Assembly (NCBI RefSeq): GCF_002356355.1
Contig: NZ_AP018052.1
Span: 992,001 to 1,056,000, forward strand
DNA: 64,000 bases
Source: Thiohalobacter thiocyanaticus
GTDB taxonomy: Bacteria; Pseudomonadota; Gammaproteobacteria; Thiohalobacterales; Thiohalobacteraceae
Reading direction: 5' to 3'
The notes below the pieces were generated by a model that saw nothing but the letters and a program-made list of their open reading frames with translations, ran no database searches and was not told where the DNA came from. The position numbers and the translations under genes are program-made. Positions 9,690 to 18,539 of this stretch are shown piece after piece. Position 1 is the stretch's first letter. Every line of letters begins with the position of its first letter.

Positions 9690-11201
9690 ATGCCGTTTGA
9701 GGCCGAACAGAATCCCTCCGCCCCCGCGGCCGAGGCCGATACCATCGCTGCCGTCGACCTCGGTTCGAACAGCTTCCACATGATCGTCGCCAGCCAGGAC
9801 AACGGGCAGCTCAAGGTGCTGGACCGGCTGCGCGAGCCGGTGCGCCTGGCCGCGGGCCTGACCCCCGAGCACCGTCTGAGCGACGAGGCGCGCGCCCGCG
9901 CCCTGGCCTGCCTGGAGCGCTTCGGCCAGCGCCTGCGCGAATTTCCCTCCGGCGCGGTGCGGGCGGTCGGCACCAACACCCTGCGCCGCGCCAACCGCGA
10001 CGGCGCCTTTCTGGAACAGGCCCGCCAGGCCCTGGGTCATCCGATCGAGATCATCTCCGGTGTGGAGGAGGCGCGCCTGATCTACCAGGGCGTGAGCCAC
10101 AGCGTGGCCGCGGAGCCGGGACGGCGGCTGGTGTTGGATATCGGCGGCGGCAGCACCGAACTGATCGTCGGTGAGGGTTTTCTGCCCCTGTACATGGAAA
10201 GCCTCTATATGGGCTGTGTCTCCATGAGCCAGCGTTTCTTCCCGGACGGGGAGATCACCAAGGAAGGCATGCGCCGCGCCGTCCTGGCCGCTCAGCTGGA
10301 ATTCCGGCCGGTGCGGGCGCGGATTCGCAGTCTGTCCTGGCAGAGCGAGACGGGGGCCTCGGGGACAATCAAGGCGATCCGGGAAATCGTCATCAATGAG
10401 GGCTGGTCGGAGCAGGGCATCACTTATCAGGCGCTGAAGCGGCTGCGCAAGGCGCTGCTTGCCGCCGGCCATGTCGACCGACTGAATCTGAAGGGATTGT
10501 CCGACGAGCGCCGCCCGGTGCTGGCGGGCGGCTTTGCCATTCTGTTTGCCGCGTTCGAGGTGCTGAAGATGAAACGCATGAACGTCTCTACCGGTGCGCT
10601 GCGCGAAGGCCTGATGCTGGATCTGCTGGGACGTATGCGCCACGAGGATATCCGCGAGGCGACGATCGCGGCGATGGCGCAGCGCTACCAGGTGGATACC
10701 GAACATGCCCAGCGGGTGGAGCAGCTGGCACTGGCCTTCTTCGAACAGGTCCGGGGCTGCTGGGGCCTGAATGAGCAATGGCAGCAGTGGCTGCACTGGG
10801 CGGCCTGCCTGCACGAGGTGGGACTGATCATCGCGCACAGTCAGTATCACAAGCACGGCGCCTACCTGATCCAGCATTCGGATATGGCCGGCTTCTCGCT
10901 CGGCGAGCAGGCCCGGTTGGCCAGTCTGGTGCGCGGGCACCGGCGCAAGCTCAACAAGGAACTGTGGAAATCACAGCCGCCGCAGATGCTCTACATCACC
11001 CTGCTGCTGCGTCTGGCGGTGCTGTTGCAGCGGGGGCGGTCGGACCGGCTGCCCGCTGATCTGGCACTGGTCTGTGCCCCCGAAGGTATCTCGCTGCAGT
11101 TTCCCTCCGGCTGGCTGGAGGCCCATCCTCTGACCCGTGCCGGACTGGAAGAGGAACAGAACTACCTGGCCGCGGTGGGACTGCGGCTTGATTTCACCTG
11201 A
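9690..11201 (+). CDS. ppx: Exopolyphosphatase (Ppx/GppA family)
   Basis: A 503-residue phosphatase of the ASKHA fold that removes terminal phosphate from inorganic polyphosphate. The two ATPase-like phosphate loops are AAVDLGSNSFHMIVA (about 24-38) and VLDIGGGSTELIVGEG (about 148-163). The C-terminal half is the HD-like helical domain, with LHWAACLHEVGLIIAHSQYHKHGAYLI. AAGGGA lies about 9 bases before the ATG. The length fits long Ppx/GppA proteins. GppA (pppGpp hydrolysis) is an alternative, but placement beside phoBR-pstS favours polyphosphate. No ppk is visible. Confidence 0.92.
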   Translation: MPFEAEQNPSAPAAEADTIAAVDLGSNSFHMIVASQDNGQLKVLDRLREPVRLAAGLTPEHRLSDEARARALACLERFGQRLREFPSGAVRAVGTNTLRRANRDGAFLEQARQALGHPIEIISGVEEARLIYQGVSHSVAAEPGRRLVLDIGGGSTELIVGEGFLPLYMESLYMGCVSMSQRFFPDGEITKEGMRRAVLAAQLEFRPVRARIRSLSWQSETGASGTIKAIREIVINEGWSEQGITYQALKRLRKALLAAGHVDRLNLKGLSDERRPVLAGGFAILFAAFEVLKMKRMNVSTGALREGLMLDLLGRMRHEDIREATIAAMAQRYQVDTEHAQRVEQLALAFFEQVRGCWGLNEQWQQWLHWAACLHEVGLIIAHSQYHKHGAYLIQHSDMAGFSLGEQARLASLVRGHRRKLNKELWKSQPPQMLYITLLLRLAVLLQRGRSDRLPADLALVCAPEGISLQFPSGWLEAHPLTRAGLEEEQNYLAAVGLRLDFT

Positions 11202-11230
11202 AGCCTTGCCTCCCCGTGGCCACTGCCTGG

Positions 11231-11250
11231 GGACGGTGCCGGCACCGTCC
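11231..11250. repeat. Perfect 20-base palindrome between convergent ppx and DoxX genes
   Basis: GGACGGTGCC is followed directly by its reverse complement, without a loop. It sits midway in the 65-base gap between two converging genes and may act as a two-way stop signal, though no T-run follows on either strand. Confidence 0.55.
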
Positions 11251-11266
11251 GGTCTGCATGCCGTCT

Positions 11267-11860
11267 TCAGCGCCCGATCCTGCGGGCGATCCAGAAATCC
11301 AGACTGGCGTAGCGGCCGGCGCCGGTGAAGAACAGCACCAGCAGCATGATGAAATAGGTGGCGGCGAATTCGATGCCGTTCTTCAGGACGGTAATGCTGC
11401 CGGCCTCCGTCAGCCAGCTGTAATTGCCATGTTCACGCAGGATATCCCGGGCCATATCACGCCGCTCCACGGCGTCTTCGATCAGGTCCGTGCGCCACTC
11501 CCAGGGTACGGTCAGTTCCGTTTCCGGCAGTACGTGCCAGCCATTGTCCCAGTGTGCGGTGGCGGCGGCCACGATCATGGTGAACATGAGCGGAATGGCG
11601 GCCCAGCGGGTGGCGAGGCCGATCAGGAGCAGGATGCCGCCGACCAGTTCGCTCAGGACGGCCAGGTAGACCATCAGTTCCGGCGCCGGCATGCCGAGCC
11701 AGGCGAACCATTGGGCGACATTGTCCACATTTGCCAGCTTGTTGCTGCCTGCCAGGATGAAAATGGGCGCGAGAAACAGCCGCAGGGCCAGCGGGGCAAT
11801 GAAATCCAGGGCGCGGGTACGGTCGAGCAGGTTCTGCAGACGCAGCATCAGTTGCAGCAT
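11267..11860 (-). CDS. DoxX family membrane protein of the bufferin/Hvf copper-peptide operon (HvfX/GigT-like)
   Basis: A 197-residue DoxX-family inner-membrane protein with four hydrophobic segments. Typical blocks are LALRLFLAPIFILAGSNKL and VLSELVGGILLLIGLATRWAA. Between the third and fourth segments it has an insertion (DNGWHVLPETELTVPWEW... to about residue 155) typical of DoxX proteins found next to DUF692 enzymes. The ATG at 11860 has AAGGAGAA at ideal distance. It is the fourth gene of the operon hvfA-B-C-X, 130 bases after hvfC. In related loci (gigPABT of Cupriavidus, hvf of Haemophilus) a DoxX protein completes the set; its biochemical role is unsettled. Confidence 0.88.
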   Translation of the reverse strand: MLQLMLRLQNLLDRTRALDFIAPLALRLFLAPIFILAGSNKLANVDNVAQWFAWLGMPAPELMVYLAVLSELVGGILLLIGLATRWAAIPLMFTMIVAAATAHWDNGWHVLPETELTVPWEWRTDLIEDAVERRDMARDILREHGNYSWLTEAGSITVLKNGIEFAATYFIMLLVLFFTGAGRYASLDFWIARRIGR

Positions 11861-11990
11861 GGCTGTTCTCCTTGTTTTACGGGTTGCGTGACGACAGGCA
11901 GGGAATGCGCACCCCTGCAAATACTGTACTGTCCGGTCCATATTTATGGAAGACGAATCGGGATCGGAGCCAGGCATGGGTATTCCGATA

Positions 11991-12770
11991 TCAGTCTGTA
12001 GTGTGGGGGCTGTGGAGGATCCGCCGGTGCTGCCAGTCGGCCAGGATGCCGCGGCCGCCGGTAATGACCACGTCGGGCTCGGAGTGCCCGAGTTCGACGG
12101 TGATCTGTTCCAGCGCCTGGCGGGCGGTGTAGCCCGGGTCGCCGGCACGCTCCAGCAGCAGCGCCAGCAGCCGCGCACTCACCGCATTGAGTTCGATGAA
12201 GCGTACCTCATCGTCCGGATCGCGATACAGCAGCAGGTAGGTCGGTGCCGGCGGTGGTGCGTCGGGCTGGTAATCGGGGCCGATCCGGTGGACCGGAAAG
12301 CGGTAGCTGAAGGGCCAGGCCAGCGGCGAGACCTGCAGCGGCGTATCGAGCAGTCCGGCATCAGTGATGCCGGCCGCCGGGGGGAGTTGCTCGTCGGCGA
12401 CCGACAGCGCCAGCTCTGCCCATTCGTAATGGGCCAGTTCATACAGGAAGGGCGGATCCCCGGCATGGGCATCGCGGCTGTGTTCCAGATAGGTCAGGAA
12501 CTCGCGCGGGATATCGAGAAAATAGGGCGAATGGCAGCGGTGCCGGACCAGAAAGTCGCGCATCATCTCCTGCCACTGCGCCTCCGGCAGCAGTTGGTGG
12601 AGCACGGGCAGGGTTCCGGCCAGAAAGCTGCTGATGTTGTTGATGAACAATTCGCGATAGATCGCCATGCGCCGATCTTCCACATCGGCGGGTGCGGGCT
12701 GATGCGCCGGATCGCGGATATGCGCGGCGAAGGCGAACTGGGTGGCCTGGAAATCACCGGTCTCAGCCAT
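11991..12770 (-). CDS. DUF2063 protein, RiPP maturation partner (HvfC/BufC-like)
   Basis: A 259-residue protein of the DUF2063 family. The N-terminal half is the helical DNA-binding-like domain (FAAHIRDP, then [28 protein letters not shown]). The C-terminal half is a mixed domain resembling RiPP precursor-recognition modules ([37 protein letters not shown]). DUF2063 proteins form a complex with the DUF692 enzyme and help bind its peptide substrate. The ATG at 12770 overlaps the stop of the DUF692 gene by eight bases, which implies translational coupling. A longer open frame upstream is only a shadow of hvfB. Confidence 0.9.
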   Translation of the reverse strand: MAETGDFQATQFAFAAHIRDPAHQPAPADVEDRRMAIYRELFINNISSFLAGTLPVLHQLLPEAQWQEMMRDFLVRHRCHSPYFLDIPREFLTYLEHSRDAHAGDPPFLYELAHYEWAELALSVADEQLPPAAGITDAGLLDTPLQVSPLAWPFSYRFPVHRIGPDYQPDAPPPAPTYLLLYRDPDDEVRFIELNAVSARLLALLLERAGDPGYTARQALEQITVELGHSEPDVVITGGRGILADWQHRRILHSPHTTD

Positions 12771-13632
12771 GCTCGGCTCCGGCCGGGGCTGAGGCCGGTT
12801 GAGCCCCGGCGTGTCTGCGCTGCAGGTCCAGGATATGGTCCAGTTCACCCAGCAGCTGCGGCAGCGGCGGTATGTTGAAGTCGCGCTCCAGCAGGGTCGG
12901 GATGACGCCGAAGCGGGCGTAGGTCTTGTCCAGCAACGCCCACACCGGATCGATGACATCGGCACCATGGGTATCGACGATCAGGTCCTCGGCCTCGTTG
13001 TAGTGGCCGGCGACATGGATGTAGGCGATGCGCCCGGGGTCGACCCGGGCGAGAAAGGCCTCGGGGTCATAGCCGTGATTGACGCTGTTGACGTAGATGT
13101 TGTTCACGTCCAGCAGCAGGTCGCAGTCGGCCTCCTCCAGGACGGCGTTGATGAATTCGATCTCGCTCATCTCCTGCTGCGGTGCGGCATAGTAGGAGAC
13201 ATTTTCCACCGCGATGCGGCGTTCCAGGATGTCCTGGGTACGGCGGATGCGCTGCGCCACATGGTGGATGGCGGCTTCGGTGAAGGGGATGGGCATGAGG
13301 TCATAGAGATGCCCGTCGTCGCTGCAATAGCTCAGATGCTCGGTGCAGCAGCGTATCCTGTGTTCATCCAGGAAACGCCTGGTCTTGTGAATGAGGGCCT
13401 CATCCAGCGGTGCGGGTCCGCCGAGTGACAGCGACAGGCCGTGGGTGACGAAGGGATAGCGCTCGGTGAATTCGCGCAGCTGTCGACCGAAGCGGCCGCC
13501 CACGCCGATCCAGTTCTCCGGGGCCACCTCCATGAAGTGCACCTGTTCGGGGGAATGGTCCGCGAGCGGACCCATCAGGGTCCGCCGCAGTCCCAGTCCG
13601 GCGCCGGTGATAGGATAGCTTGCCGAACTCAC
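12763..13632 (-). CDS. DUF692 multinuclear non-heme iron oxygenase (MNIO), RiPP peptide maturase (HvfB/BufB-like)
   Basis: A 289-residue TIM-barrel enzyme of the DUF692/MNIO family. Members use two or three iron ions and O2 to convert Cys residues of a precursor peptide into oxazolone-thioamide or thiooxazole groups that bind copper. Candidate metal ligands are in family positions: H64 (FVTHGLSLS), E98-H99 (TEHLSYCS), E143 (VENVSYY), D175 and N177 ([10 protein letters not shown]), H206 and H210 (IHVAGHY), D220 and H222 (VDTHGADV). The start is GTG at 13632, 12 bases after the precursor gene. The substrate is almost certainly the EGKCG protein encoded immediately upstream. Confidence 0.93.
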   Translation of the reverse strand: MSSASYPITGAGLGLRRTLMGPLADHSPEQVHFMEVAPENWIGVGGRFGRQLREFTERYPFVTHGLSLSLGGPAPLDEALIHKTRRFLDEHRIRCCTEHLSYCSDDGHLYDLMPIPFTEAAIHHVAQRIRRTQDILERRIAVENVSYYAAPQQEMSEIEFINAVLEEADCDLLLDVNNIYVNSVNHGYDPEAFLARVDPGRIAYIHVAGHYNEAEDLIVDTHGADVIDPVWALLDKTYARFGVIPTLLERDFNIPPLPQLLGELDHILDLQRRHAGAQPASAPAGAEHG

Positions 13633-13644
13633 GGGGCCAGTCCG

Positions 13645-13965
13645 TTACTGGTTACCGCCGCACTTGCCTTCACCGCACTTGCCTTCGGCCTTGTCCTTCT
13701 TGCCGCCGCACTTGCCTTCACCGCATTTGCCCTCGGCCTTGCCCTTCTTGTCCTTGTCGCAGTTCTCGCGGTCCTTGTCCTTCTTGCCGCCGCACTTGCC
13801 TTCGCCGCATTTGCCCTCGTGGGCATCGGCCACCATATAGCCGGAGGCGAGTTCGGCCTGCTGGAAGGGGTTTTCCGCTGCGCCGACGCTGCCGGCGGCG
13901 AGGCTGGCGGCAAAGGCGGTGCCGATGGCGAGTGACAGGGGCTTGCGGTTGGAATGCTGTGACAT
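13645..13965 (-). CDS. EGKCG-repeat copper-peptide precursor (HvfA/bufferin-like RiPP)
   Basis: A 106-residue secreted precursor. Residues 1-29 are a signal peptide (SLAIGTAFAASLAAGSVGA). A conserved lead-in (ELASGYMVADAH, 38-49) is followed by three blocks EGKCGEGKCGG at 50-60, 78-88 and 94-104, giving six EGKCG motifs. Lys/Asp-rich linkers separate them, one with a seventh Cys (RENC, Cys69). In the Haemophilus HvfA and bufferin families the central Cys of each EGKCG is modified by the DUF692 enzyme and the peptide binds copper in the periplasm. The ATG at 13965 has GGAGG eight bases away; a start at 14001 would bury the signal peptide. The three near-identical blocks point to internal duplication. 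Confidence 0.92.
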   Translation of the reverse strand: MSQHSNRKPLSLAIGTAFAASLAAGSVGAAENPFQQAELASGYMVADAHEGKCGEGKCGGKKDKDRENCDKDKKGKAEGKCGEGKCGGKKDKAEGKCGEGKCGGNQ

Positions 13966-14104
13966 GGTCGTACCTCCAGTTGTCTTGTTGTGCCGGCTCA
14001 TGGGAGCCGGTCGGGTCTTCAGCGCCGGCCGGGCCGGAACTGCATTGCATGTGACCCGCGATGGCGGATAAAGGTTCCATCGGATTTCGGGCCACTTTCA
14101 GTGA

Positions 14105-14131
14105 AGACAGCCGCCGGGAGTCACGGTTCCC
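14105..14131 (-). promoter_or_regulatory. Possible ECF-sigma promoter of the copper-peptide operon
   Basis: Read on the minus strand, GGGAACC (14131-14125) and GTCT (14108-14105) are separated by 16 bases, in the style of ECF sigma promoters. A second TGGAACC lies at 14079-14073. DUF692 operons elsewhere are often ECF-controlled. No sigma or anti-sigma gene is visible here, so this is tentative. Confidence 0.25.
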
Positions 14132-14162
14132 GGATTATCGTAAATATGGACCGATCAGTCCA

Positions 14163-14810
14163 CTAGGGCCTTTCGACCGGCTCTGACTTGTGCCGGTACT
14201 CGCACAGATCATGGATCAGACAGCCCGGACAGCGCGGCCGGCGTGCGGTGCAGGTATAGCGACCGTGCAGGATCAGCCAGTGGTGCGCGTTCCTGAGATA
14301 GGGTTCGGGCACGACCTTGAGCAGTTTTTTTTCGACCTGCAGCACGGTCTTCCCGGGGGCGATGCCGGTGCGGTTGGCCACGCGGAATATATGAGTGTCG
14401 ACGGCGATGGTCGGTTCACCGAAGGCAGTATTGAGGATCACGTTGGCGGTCTTGCGCCCCACGCCGGGCAGGGCCTCGAGTGCCTCGCGCTCGCCCGGTA
14501 CCCGGCCGCCGTGCCGCTCGGCCAGGATGCGGCAGGTGGCAATGATGTTGCTGGCCTTGCTGTTGTACAGGCCGATGGTCCTGATGTGCCGCTTCAGACC
14601 TGCCTCGCCAAGTTCGAGCATGGCCTGAGGGGTGCGGACCTGGCGAAACAGGGCGGCCGTGGCCTGGTTCACACTGCGGTCGGTGGCCTGGGCGGAGAGG
14701 ATCACCGCGATCAGCAGCTGGAAACGGTTGCCGTAATGCAACTCGGTGGTCGGGTCGGGGTTGGCTTCCTGGAAGCGCTTGAAAATGGCCTCGCGCTTGG
14801 ACTTGTTCAT
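14163..14810 (-). CDS. nth: Endonuclease III
   Basis: A 215-residue DNA glycosylase/AP lyase that removes oxidised pyrimidines. The helix-hairpin-helix LPGVGRKTANVI has the catalytic Lys120, and Asp138 follows in IAVDTHIFRVANR. The [4Fe-4S] ligands are Cys-x6-Cys-x2-Cys-x5-Cys in CTARRPRCPGCLIHDLC. The start MNKSKREAIF aligns with the E. coli start MNKAKR, although no strong ribosome site is seen. In many gammaproteobacteria nth follows rnfE directly; here the same-strand order is kept but a 3-kb gene on the other strand lies between. Confidence 0.95.
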   Translation of the reverse strand: MNKSKREAIFKRFQEANPDPTTELHYGNRFQLLIAVILSAQATDRSVNQATAALFRQVRTPQAMLELGEAGLKRHIRTIGLYNSKASNIIATCRILAERHGGRVPGEREALEALPGVGRKTANVILNTAFGEPTIAVDTHIFRVANRTGIAPGKTVLQVEKKLLKVVPEPYLRNAHHWLILHGRYTCTARRPRCPGCLIHDLCEYRHKSEPVERP

Positions 14811-14992
14811 TTTTAACTCATTGATTTCAAGATGCTGTTGCACGGTATTGTACTGGAGCCGGGATGGATTGCGATGATCGGGAATGAATGCCGTCAAGAA
14901 TTCGTCTATTTTTGATAGAGCCCCGGCTGATTCAGACGACTCGGGCAGGGCCGCATACACATCGCCCCGGCGGCGGTCCGGCTGGCAGACTT

Positions 14993-17845
14993 ATGAGTAC
15001 GGAATCGGATTATTTTTCCAACCTGCATGCCTTCCCGGAGGAAAGTGCACTGGCCCCGGCACTGGCGGCGGCGGACATCCAGACCTGGGACTGGGATCCG
15101 GCCAGCAGCCGCATGCGCTGGTCGGCCCGGGACGGGGGCCGCCCCGGCCCCGCCACGTACCAATCCTTCCTCGGCCAACTCCATCCGGCCGACCGTCAGC
15201 GGGTCGTGGACGCAATCGAGGCGGCCCTGGGCGGCGGTCAGACCCTGTATGTGGAGTACCGCAGCCTGCCGGAGGCGGGGACACCGCGCTGGTTTCTGCT
15301 GGCGGGCAGTCCGATCCGGGACCGCCAGGGGCGGGTGCAACGGATGGTCGGCATCTGCCAGGACATCACCGACTATCACGATGCCATTGCCCGGCTGCGC
15401 CGTCGCGAACTGCGCCACAGCGAGGCCGAGGCCCTGGTGCACCTGGGCAGCTGGGAGCTCGATGTCCGCACCGGCATGGCGGCCTGGTCGGATGAGGAAT
15501 ACCGGCTGCTCGGATATCAGCCCGGCGCGGTCCGACCCAGCTACCAGAAATTCCTGGACGCGGTGCACCCCGAGGACCGCGCGACCATGGTGCTGGAGAT
15601 CGAACGTGCCCTGCAGGGGGATGCGGATCTGTATCGGGTCGAGCACCGGGTCGCGCTGGCCGATGGCGGCGAGCGCCACGTGCTGCAGCAGGGCCGGGTC
15701 AGTTTCGATGCCGAGGGCCGACCGGCCCGCCTGATCGGCACCACGCTGGATATCACCCACCGGGTGCAGGCGGAAAAGGCGCTGCAGGATTCGCGTGCCC
15801 AGTGGGACCACATCATGGATTTCTTCGAGGACGCTGTGTATGTGGTGGACCTCGATGACCGCGTCGTGCGTGCAAATCGCGCCTTCTACGAACTTACCGG
15901 CCTGACCGCCGAGACCGCCCTCGGCCGCAGCATCATGGATATCATGCATCCCCACGGTGAGCCGGTGCCCTGCCCGGTGTGCCAGGCCCGGCAGCGGCGG
16001 CGGGACACGCTGGTGACCCTGGAGGCCGATCATCCCGACAACCGGTTCGGCCGTCCCATCGAGATCATGGTGCGCATGATCCGGGGTTCGGACGGCGAGA
16101 TCAGTGCCGTCCTGATGGCCCTGCGCGATCTGACCCGCACCCGCGCGACCGAGGACGAGTTGCGGCGCCTCAACGCCCACATCCGGCTGCTGATGGAGTC
16201 GGCCGGCGAGGGCATCTACGGCATCGACCGTCAGGGGCGCTGTACCTTCATCAACAGCGCAGCGCTGCGCATGCTGGGACTGGAGCGGGACCAGGTGCTG
16301 GGCCAGCCCATCCAGACGCTGATCCGATGCGAAACGGACGGCGAGGCGGCGGCGGCCGACGACGACGCGCTGGTGTTCAGCGTCATGGCCAGCGGCCGTG
16401 GAGGGCGTTCCGAGGCCGAACTGCTGCGGCGCAGCGACGGCGAGTGTTTCCCGGTGGAGTACTCGGCCTATCCGACCGCCGAGAACGATCAGGTCACCGG
16501 TGCCGTGGTGGTGTTCCGGGACGTGACCGAAGCGCGCGAACTGAACCGCAGGATGGACTACCTGGCCACCCACGATGCCCTGACGGGCCTGGTCAACCGC
16601 CATGCCTTCGAGCAGCGCCTGCGCCGGGCGCTCGAGGCGTCGAACCGCCACGGCAGCGAGCATGTGCTGTGCTACCTGGATCTGGACCAGTTCAAGGTGG
16701 TCAACGATACTTGCGGCCATGTCGCCGGCGATGAACTGCTGCGCCAGCTCAGCACCCTGCTGCACGAGCGCATCCGCCACACCGATATGCTGGGGCGGCT
16801 GGGCGGCGACGAATTCGGCGTGCTGCTGGAGGATTGCCAGACCGGGGAGGCGCTGCGTATCGCCCAGGAACTGGCGCGCACTGTGCAGGAATTCCGCTTC
16901 ATGTGGGAGAACAAGACCTTCTCGCTGGGCGTGAGTATCGGCCTGGCCGCCATTGACCGTTCCACCCGCGATGTCGGTACGGCGCTGGCCCAGGCCGATG
17001 CCGCCTGTTACATGGCCAAGGAGGCCGGACGCAATCGCATCCACCTCTACCAGCGCGACGATGTGGAGACGGCGCAGCGTCACGGCGAGATGCAGTGGGT
17101 CTCCCGTCTGCAGGAAGCGCTGGCGCAGGACCATTTCTGCCTGCGCTATCAGATTATTGAGCCGACAAGCGGCGCTGCCGAAGGGCTGCATTGCGAGATG
17201 CTGGTCGCGCTGTGCAATCGCGGCGCCGAAATGATACCGCCGGGCGCCTTCCTGCCGGCGGCGGAGCGCTACAACCTGATGCCGGCCATCGACCGCTGGG
17301 TGGTCAATGCCGTGCTGGACTGGCTGCAGGCCAGCCCCGGGGTGCGGGAGCAACTGGCGCTGTGTTCCATCAACCTGTCCGGCACCTCGCTCAGCGACGA
17401 GGAGTTCCACGGCTTCCTGGTCCGTCGTATCCGGGCCAGCGGCGTGCCCGCGCAGATGCTGTGCTTCGAGATCACCGAAACCGCTGCCGTCACCAACCTG
17501 AGTGCGGCCATCCGCCTGATCCGGGAACTGAAACAGCTGGGCTGCCGCTTCGCCCTGGACGATTTCGGCAGCGGCATGTCGTCGTTCGGCTATTTGAAGG
17601 AACTGCCGGTGGATTACCTGAAAATCGACGGCGCCTTCGTCAAGGACATCCTCAATGATCCGGTCGACCGGGCAATGGTCACGGCCATCCGTGACATCGG
17701 CCATGTCATGGGCATCCGCACCATCGCCGAGTTCGTCGAAAGCGAGGCCATCCGCGCGGTGCTGCAGGAGATCGGGGTGGACTACGTGCAGGGCTACGGT
17801 GTGGCCTGGCCGCAGCTGCTGCCGCCGGCGGGCGAGCCGCTGTAG
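14993..17845 (+). CDS. Multi-PAS GGDEF-EAL protein (c-di-GMP turnover)
   Basis: A soluble protein of about 950 residues with four PAS/PAC units (roughly 15-125, 150-260, 275-390 and 400-520), a GGDEF domain (525-690) and an EAL domain (700-945). The cyclase motif GGDEF is intact at 604-608. In the phosphodiesterase domain the signature reads CEMLVAL (E735) rather than EAL. The other metal and catalytic positions look kept: SINLSG, FEITET, ALDDFGSG, DYLKIDGAF, IAEFVES and VQGYG. No membrane segment or signal peptide is evident, so it senses a cytoplasmic cue. PAS 3 contains a Cys pair (CPVC) that might bind metal or react to redox. The start MSTESDYF is preferred; the open frame runs 35 codons further up without family-like sequence. 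Confidence 0.9.
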   Translation: MSTESDYFSNLHAFPEESALAPALAAADIQTWDWDPASSRMRWSARDGGRPGPATYQSFLGQLHPADRQRVVDAIEAALGGGQTLYVEYRSLPEAGTPRWFLLAGSPIRDRQGRVQRMVGICQDITDYHDAIARLRRRELRHSEAEALVHLGSWELDVRTGMAAWSDEEYRLLGYQPGAVRPSYQKFLDAVHPEDRATMVLEIERALQGDADLYRVEHRVALADGGERHVLQQGRVSFDAEGRPARLIGTTLDITHRVQAEKALQDSRAQWDHIMDFFEDAVYVVDLDDRVVRANRAFYELTGLTAETALGRSIMDIMHPHGEPVPCPVCQARQRRRDTLVTLEADHPDNRFGRPIEIMVRMIRGSDGEISAVLMALRDLTRTRATEDELRRLNAHIRLLMESAGEGIYGIDRQGRCTFINSAALRMLGLERDQVLGQPIQTLIRCETDGEAAAADDDALVFSVMASGRGGRSEAELLRRSDGECFPVEYSAYPTAENDQVTGAVVVFRDVTEARELNRRMDYLATHDALTGLVNRHAFEQRLRRALEASNRHGSEHVLCYLDLDQFKVVNDTCGHVAGDELLRQLSTLLHERIRHTDMLGRLGGDEFGVLLEDCQTGEALRIAQELARTVQEFRFMWENKTFSLGVSIGLAAIDRSTRDVGTALAQADAACYMAKEAGRNRIHLYQRDDVETAQRHGEMQWVSRLQEALAQDHFCLRYQIIEPTSGAAEGLHCEMLVALCNRGAEMIPPGAFLPAAERYNLMPAIDRWVVNAVLDWLQASPGVREQLALCSINLSGTSLSDEEFHGFLVRRIRASGVPAQMLCFEITETAAVTNLSAAIRLIRELKQLGCRFALDDFGSGMSSFGYLKELPVDYLKIDGAFVKDILNDPVDRAMVTAIRDIGHVMGIRTIAEFVESEAIRAVLQEIGVDYVQGYGVAWPQLLPPAGEPL

Positions 17846-17855
17846 TATCGCGGCA

Positions 17856-18539
17856 TCAGGCCGTGGCGGCCTCGCCGGCCGCCGCGCGCAGCGGTCGCCG
17901 GGCGCGGCGCCGGTCGATGATGTTCTTCACCGCGATGATCAGCCCCAGGCCGATGAAGGCCCCGGGCGGCAGTACCGCCAGCAGGAAGCCGCGATAATCC
18001 TCGACCAGGGTCAGCGACCAGTTGGCCGCGAACTCCCCGAACATCAGATGGGCCTGGGCGAACAGGGTGCCCTTGCCGACGATCTCGCGCAGCGCCCCGA
18101 GCGTGACCAGCACGGCGGTGAAGCCCAGCCCCATCGCCAGCCCGTCGGTGAAGGCCGCGCGCAGCCGGTTCTTGGAGGCGAAGGCCTCGGCCCGGCCGAT
18201 GATGGAGCAGTTGGTGACGATCAACGGGATGAAGATGCCGAGGATCAGGTACAGGTCGTGGAACCAGGCGTTCATGCTGATCTCGATCACGGTCACCGTC
18301 GAGGCGATCACCAGCACGAACACCGGGATGCGCACCTCGGGCCGGACCAGCTTGCGGATGGCGGAGACCACCGAGTTGGAGATGATCAGGGTCAGGGTGG
18401 TGGCAATGCCCAGCCCCAGGCCGTTGATGAAGGTGGTGGTCACGGCCAGCAGCGGGCACAGTCCCAGCAGCTGTACCAGGGCCGGGTTGTTGTTCCACAG
18501 GCCGTTGCGGGCGATTTCGGGATAGCTGGTGTCAGTCAT
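17856..18539 (-). CDS. rnfE: Rnf electron transport complex subunit RnfE
   Basis: A 227-residue integral membrane subunit, homologous to RnfA and NqrD. Typical blocks are [33 protein letters not shown] and [20 protein letters not shown]. The latter holds the Cys that, with its RnfA counterpart, coordinates the intramembrane Fe-S centre. The ATG at 18539 overlaps the rnfG stop by eight bases. It is the last gene of the rnfABCDGE operon, whose product couples ferredoxin:NAD+ electron transfer to ion movement, or in enterics resets SoxR (rsx). Confidence 0.95.
   Translation of the reverse strand: MTDTSYPEIARNGLWNNNPALVQLLGLCPLLAVTTTFINGLGLGIATTLTLIISNSVVSAIRKLVRPEVRIPVFVLVIASTVTVIEISMNAWFHDLYLILGIFIPLIVTNCSIIGRAEAFASKNRLRAAFTDGLAMGLGFTAVLVTLGALREIVGKGTLFAQAHLMFGEFAANWSLTLVEDYRGFLLAVLPPGAFIGLGLIIAVKNIIDRRRARRPLRAAAGEAATA

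Noticed and set aside
14906-17704. A 932-codon minus-strand open frame
   Set aside because: Antisense to the PAS-GGDEF-EAL gene; the composition is a mirror of the real frame.
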